A stretch of DNA of 9,906 bases from Negativicutes bacterium. Lineage in GTDB: Bacteria; Bacillota; Negativicutes; SKW292. Shown here one piece after another: positions 6,882 to 9,906 of the stretch; the stretch's first letter is position 1; each line of letters opens with the position of its first letter. The notes below the pieces were generated by a model that had not been told where the DNA came from, searched no databases, and saw nothing but the letters and a program-made list of their open reading frames with translations. The DNA lies in the NCBI GenBank assembly GCA_026416215.1, contig JAOAFP010000052.1, positions 1 to 9,906 of the forward strand. The letters are read 5' to 3'. The translations under genes and the position numbers were made by a program.

Positions 6882-6959
6882 AACCGGCAGGAAAGCCGGT
6901 TCGGTCAGGACCGACTCAATGCCCTCCGCCCGGGCAGGCTGCGATTTGCCGCAGCCTGC
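6882..6959 (+). promoter_or_regulatory. Leader with three consecutive hairpins upstream of the permease
   Basis: Three stems follow one another on the permease strand. AACCGGC/GCCGGTT closes on a six-base loop AGGAAA (6882-6901). TCGGT/ACCGA closes on CAGG (6901-6914). GCAGGCTGCG/CGCAGCCTGC closes on a six-base loop (6934-6959). The last stem ends 20 bases before the GGAGG of the permease. No T tract follows, so control by RNA folding, mRNA protection or protein binding is possible, but a terminator is not supported. I do not recognise a known riboswitch class. Confidence 0.45.
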
Positions 6960-6991
6960 GAGGCGATGGAGATAATTATGGAGGTTTGGCA

Positions 6992-9091
6992 ATGTCGAAT
7001 GGAGATTGCACGGACACCCGACTGAAGAAGGACGTCGGCCTGCTCACCGCCTTCACCCTGGTGGTAGGGATGGTTCTGGGGGCCGGAGCATTCATGAAAC
7101 CACCGGCCGTTCTCGGCATCACCGGCGACACCACCACCGCCATCCTGGCCTGGCTGATCGGCGCCTTTCTCAGCATGTGCGGCGGCCTGACCATGGCCGA
7201 ACTCGGGGTTCTGTATCCCCGCACCGGCGGGGTGTACGTTTTCCTCGAGGAACTCTACGGAAAACGGGTTTCCTACCTGTACGGCTGGATGCTGATCTTC
7301 CTGTACGGTCCGGCAATCCTGGCCGCTCTGGCCGGTTACTTCAGCTCGGTGTTCTGCCTGCTGTTCTCAGTGCCGGAAAATTTCGTGACGGTGGTGGCTT
7401 TCGCCGTTCTGGCATTCGTCACCTTTGTCAATGCCTACGGGGTCCGGCAGGCCGGGCACGTGCAAAAGCTTGCCACTTTCTGCAAGCTGGTGCCGGTTTT
7501 TGCCATCGCCGGATTCGGCATATTTAAGGGCAGTGGCCAGGTGTTGGGAATGACTACGGGGATGGGGGCCACCGCCCCGTTCTCCATTGCGATTATCTCG
7601 GTGCTGTTTTCCTATGACGGCTGGTCGCAGGTGGCGTCGGTGGCCGGAGAGATGAAACGGCCGGGTCGGATTCTGCCATTGGCCATCATCGGCGGTATAA
7701 TTTTCCTGTCCATAGTTTATACCGCGATCAACGTTGCCCTGTTCAGGGTGCTGCCGACCGATCAGATCGTCTCGCTTGGTCACGACGCATCGTCCATCGC
7801 CGCCCAGAAGCTGTTTGGCCTGTACGGCGGCAACCTGATCTCGGTGGGAATAATGATCTCGATCATCGGCGGGCTCAACGGCTTTACCATGACCCTGTCA
7901 CGGGTTGTGCTGGCAATGAGCGATCGTCAGCAGCTGCCCGGGGCCCGCTATCTGGGCCGTGTCGAGCCGGACAGTAACACTCCGATAAATGCCCTGATTA
8001 TGCTGTTAATCGTCACCTACTTCTACTTTGTGGCGGTTGACACCGAACGACTGACCAATATTACGATGTTTTCGGTCTGGATCTTCTACATACTGTGTTT
8101 TGTCGGGGTGTTCCTGGCCCGGGTCCGTCATCCGGAAGCCCCCCGCAGCTACCGGGTGCCGTTGTACCCGGTCACCCCGGTGCTGGCCATTGCCGGCGCC
8201 CTGTTCATAATCTACGGAATGTTCACCGCCCAGCCGCTCAACGCCATGTTTGCCGTGGTGCTGATCGGCCTGGGGCTGCCGGTCCTCCGCCTGTTCTGCG
8301 GCGATCGCCCGCTTTATCATTCGCTGGCCATCGGCAAGCGCAGCCTGCTGCTAATCGCCCTTCTCCTGATCACCGGATTGCTTTTCACTTTCAGCAAAGT
8401 GCTCGACAACCGGCCGGTGCTGATGGTGGCCACCGAAAACTCCAACCGGCCGGTGGCTTTTGAGGGTGCATCCGGTGAACCCACCGGCTTTGCCATCGAC
8501 CTTATCCGGATTCTGGCCGAAAAGACCGGGCACAAGGTCCAGCTCCGCCCGGTAGCATTTGAACACCTGTTCACCGCCGTCAACTCCGGCGAGGCTGATG
8601 TGGCGGTCGGTCTGATCACCATCACCGATGAACGGAAACAGCTGGTCAGCTTCACCGACAGCTTTGGCCGAAGTCAGCTGGCGATGTTTGTGTCCGACAA
8701 ACTGACGGCCGGCTCGCTGGAGGAGCTGGCCGGCAGAAGGGTGCTGGTCCGTCGGGGAACGGTGGCTGAAGCCGCCGTTACCGCGGCGGGCGATATCGAT
8801 GTCCTGCCCCTTGAGGGTGCGGCCTCGATTATCTACACCTTCAGGGAAGGAGCGGCCGATGCCATCGTCGAGGATCAGAGCCTGCTGACCCGATGGACAG
8901 AGAACCAGAATCTCAGCGGCCGGATCGTTCCCCTCGGCAACGAGGCCGTCTATGGTTTTGCCTACAGCAAACACAACGACGTGCTGGGTAAGCAGCTGAA
9001 TGCTGCCCTGGCCGAGCTCAGGCAGTCGGGTGAGCTGGCCGAACTCTGCCGCAAGTGGCAGCTCGATATCATTGCACAGCAGCCCAATTAA
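6992..9091 (+). CDS. APC/LAT-type amino acid permease fused to an extracytoplasmic amino-acid-binding domain
   Basis: This 699-residue membrane protein has two parts. Residues about 12-436 form a 12-helix amino acid/polyamine/organocation permease close to LAT exchangers: the unwound helix 1 region GMVLGAGAF at 26-34, AELGVLYPRTGGVYVFLEE at about 70-87, and FSYDGWSQVASVAGEMKRPGR at about 206-226 (written here in full only as position). After a basic loop, a thirteenth helix at about 451-468 carries the chain outside. Residues about 473-692 are a complete SBP_bac_3-type binding domain with GFAIDLIRILAEKTG at 499-513, ITDER with R548 where LAO-binding protein uses Arg77 for the substrate carboxylate, and VEDQ with D628 where that protein uses Asp161 for the amino group. 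I chose ATG 6992 because GGAGG lies 7 bases upstream; a TTG at 6986 abuts that site. The tandem paralogue follows 40 bases later. The substrate is probably an alpha-amino acid; its identity is unknown. Confidence 0.93.
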   Translation: MSNGDCTDTRLKKDVGLLTAFTLVVGMVLGAGAFMKPPAVLGITGDTTTAILAWLIGAFLSMCGGLTMAELGVLYPRTGGVYVFLEELYGKRVSYLYGWMLIFLYGPAILAALAGYFSSVFCLLFSVPENFVTVVAFAVLAFVTFVNAYGVRQAGHVQKLATFCKLVPVFAIAGFGIFKGSGQVLGMTTGMGATAPFSIAIISVLFSYDGWSQVASVAGEMKRPGRILPLAIIGGIIFLSIVYTAINVALFRVLPTDQIVSLGHDASSIAAQKLFGLYGGNLISVGIMISIIGGLNGFTMTLSRVVLAMSDRQQLPGARYLGRVEPDSNTPINALIMLLIVTYFYFVAVDTERLTNITMFSVWIFYILCFVGVFLARVRHPEAPRSYRVPLYPVTPVLAIAGALFIIYGMFTAQPLNAMFAVVLIGLGLPVLRLFCGDRPLYHSLAIGKRSLLLIALLLITGLLFTFSKVLDNRPVLMVATENSNRPVAFEGASGEPTGFAIDLIRILAEKTGHKVQLRPVAFEHLFTAVNSGEADVAVGLITITDERKQLVSFTDSFGRSQLAMFVSDKLTAGSLEELAGRRVLVRRGTVAEAAVTAAGDIDVLPLEGAASIIYTFREGAADAIVEDQSLLTRWTENQNLSGRIVPLGNEAVYGFAYSKHNDVLGKQLNAALAELRQSGELAELCRKWQLDIIAQQPN

Positions 9092-9131
9092 ACCGTTGCC
9101 GGCAGCGGATCGGCGCAGCAAGGAGGAGAAT

Positions 9132-9882
9132 ATGGCAAGCCAGAATGGTAGTGTTGAATCTGCCCTGAAGAAAGACGTCGGCCTGTTGACCGCCCTCACC
9201 CTAGTGGTGGGAATGGTCCTGGGAGCGGGTGCCTTTATGAAACCGCCGGCTGTACTCGGCATCACCGGCGATACCAACGCGGCCGTCCTGGCCTGGGTGC
9301 TGGGGGCCATCCTCAGCATGTGCGGCGGCCTGACCATGGCCGAGCTGGGGGTGCTGTTCCCCCGCACCGGCGGCGTATACGTTTTCCTTGAGGAAATGTA
9401 CGGCAGCAAGCTTTCCTACCTGTACGGCTGGATGATGATTTTCTTGTACGGGCCGGCCACAGTGGCCGCCCTGTCCGGGTATTTCAGCTCGGTATTCTGC
9501 CTGCTGTTTGACATTCCTGAACACCTCATACCGGTAATCGCGTTTACGATAATGGCCTTCGTGGTATTCATCAACACCGTCGGCGTCAGGCAGGCCGGCT
9601 ACCTGCAGAAAATTGCCACCTTCTGCAAACTGATCCCGATTGTGGCCATTGCCGTGTTCGGCCTGTGGAAAGGCAACGGTCAGGTGTTTGGCATGGGAAC
9701 CGGCATTGGCGCCACCGCCCCGTTTTCAATTGCCATGATCTCGGTCCTGTTCGCCTATGACGGCTGGGCCCAGGTGGCCTCGGTGGCAGGGGAGATGAAA
9801 CAGCCGGGACGGATTTTGCCACTGGCCATCATCGGCGGCATTGTTTTTTTGTCGTTTGTCTACACGGCCATCAACCTAGCCC
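9132..9882 (+). CDS. Second APC/LAT-type amino acid permease, truncated by the contig end
   Basis: The gene starts at an ATG with AGGAGG 5-6 bases upstream, and 250 codons are visible. It is a paralogue of the preceding permease. From KKDVGLLTA onward I count about 49 differences in 236 aligned residues, roughly 79% identity, with no gaps. Conserved parts include GMVLGAGAFMKPPAVLGITG, MAELGVLFPRTGGVYVFLEE and DGWAQVASVAGEMKQPGRIL. The visible part ends after helix 6, at TAINLA. The following codons (PVSYTHLT) are translated adapter, not protein. Whether the missing part carries the extra helix and binding domain of its neighbour cannot be told. Close tandem spacing suggests duplication and co-transcription. 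The pair may differ in specificity or act as partners. Confidence 0.92.
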
Positions 9883-9906
9883 CTGTCTCTTATACACATC
9901 TGACGC
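9883..9906. other. Nextera transposase adapter (artefact)
   Basis: CTGTCTCTTATACACATCT at 9883-9901 is the Nextera mosaic-end sequence, and the following GACGC continues the reverse complement of the Read 1 transposase adapter. All 24 bases match. This is untrimmed library sequence at a contig end, so genomic sequence stops at about 9882. Confidence 0.97.

Larger units (their letters stand above)
6555..6991. other. Divergent intergenic region with several hairpins
   Basis: These 437 bases lie between the start codons of the divergent hemerythrin (minus) and permease (plus) genes, so both promoters should be here. The half near the hemerythrin is very GC-rich with CCGGCGG-like tracts. An AT-rich stretch lies at 6735-6812, and the part next to the permease folds into consecutive hairpins. 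A TTGACA matching a -35 box stands at 6865-6870 on the plus strand, but I see no matching -10 box at 16-18 bases. A small hairpin CCGGC-ATTT-GCCGG lies at 6694-6707, and a 10-bp palindrome TAAAGCTTTA at 6799-6808. I found no coding frame, tRNA or known riboswitch consensus here. Confidence 0.6.

Noticed and set aside
6901..6914. Possible cobalamin riboswitch B12 box at GGTCAGGACCGAC.
   Set aside because: Only part of the box resembles the consensus. The other conserved riboswitch segments are absent, and the downstream gene is an amino acid permease.
1..9882. Very frequent CCGGCC palindromes across the window as a possible uptake or restriction signal.
   Set aside because: Most fall in Ala/Gly/Pro codons (GCC GGC, CCG GCC) of GC-rich genes. 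Codon preference explains them unless a genome-wide count shows excess over expectation.

Overview
The window is GC-rich bacterial DNA (about 60% by eye) with GGAGG-type ribosome binding sites and GTG and TTG as well as ATG starts. The gene content is a corrinoid-activase-type iron-sulfur protein, a DUF1904 protein, a chemoreceptor with a hemerythrin domain and a stand-alone hemerythrin. This suggests an anaerobic or microaerophilic member of the Bacillota, of a Clostridia or Negativicutes type, but the taxon is inference only. The sequence is a contig end: its last 24 bases (9883-9906) match the reverse complement of the Nextera transposase adapter and are not genomic.

Left part, all on the minus strand. 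A tightly overlapping three-gene unit runs from 1334 down past the left edge. It encodes a DUF1904 protein (978-1334), a 69-residue ORF resembling only the C-terminal tip of a corrinoid (B12-binding) domain (772-981), and a RACo-like [2Fe-2S]/ASKHA protein (from 782, cut by the window edge). A rho-independent terminator at 1453-1490 separates this unit from the methyl-accepting chemotaxis protein (1513-3660). The chemoreceptor has a Cache sensor, HAMP and signalling domains and a C-terminal hemerythrin domain that lacks one iron-ligand His.

Middle part, also minus strand. Three genes look like one operon, read in the order hemerythrin (6114-6554), MFS transporter of the anion:cation symporter type (4841-6121), secreted histidine acid phosphatase (3744-4817). 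The hemerythrin stop overlaps the MFS start, and 23 bases separate the MFS and phosphatase genes. A phosphatase outside the membrane plus an organic-anion importer would fit release and uptake of a dephosphorylated substrate; the hemerythrin would add O2 binding. That functional link is inference.

Right part, plus strand. After a 437-base divergent intergenic region rich in hairpins come two tandem amino acid permease genes of the APC/LAT type, about 79% identical over the compared region. The first (6992-9091) is complete and carries an extra transmembrane helix followed by a whole amino-acid-binding periplasmic domain (SBP_bac_3 type), an uncommon architecture. The second (from 9132) is cut by the contig end, so whether it has the same fusion cannot be seen. 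The permease/binding-protein fusion and the hemerythrin oddities are the most interesting content. I did not find a clear multi-gene defence or mobile system.
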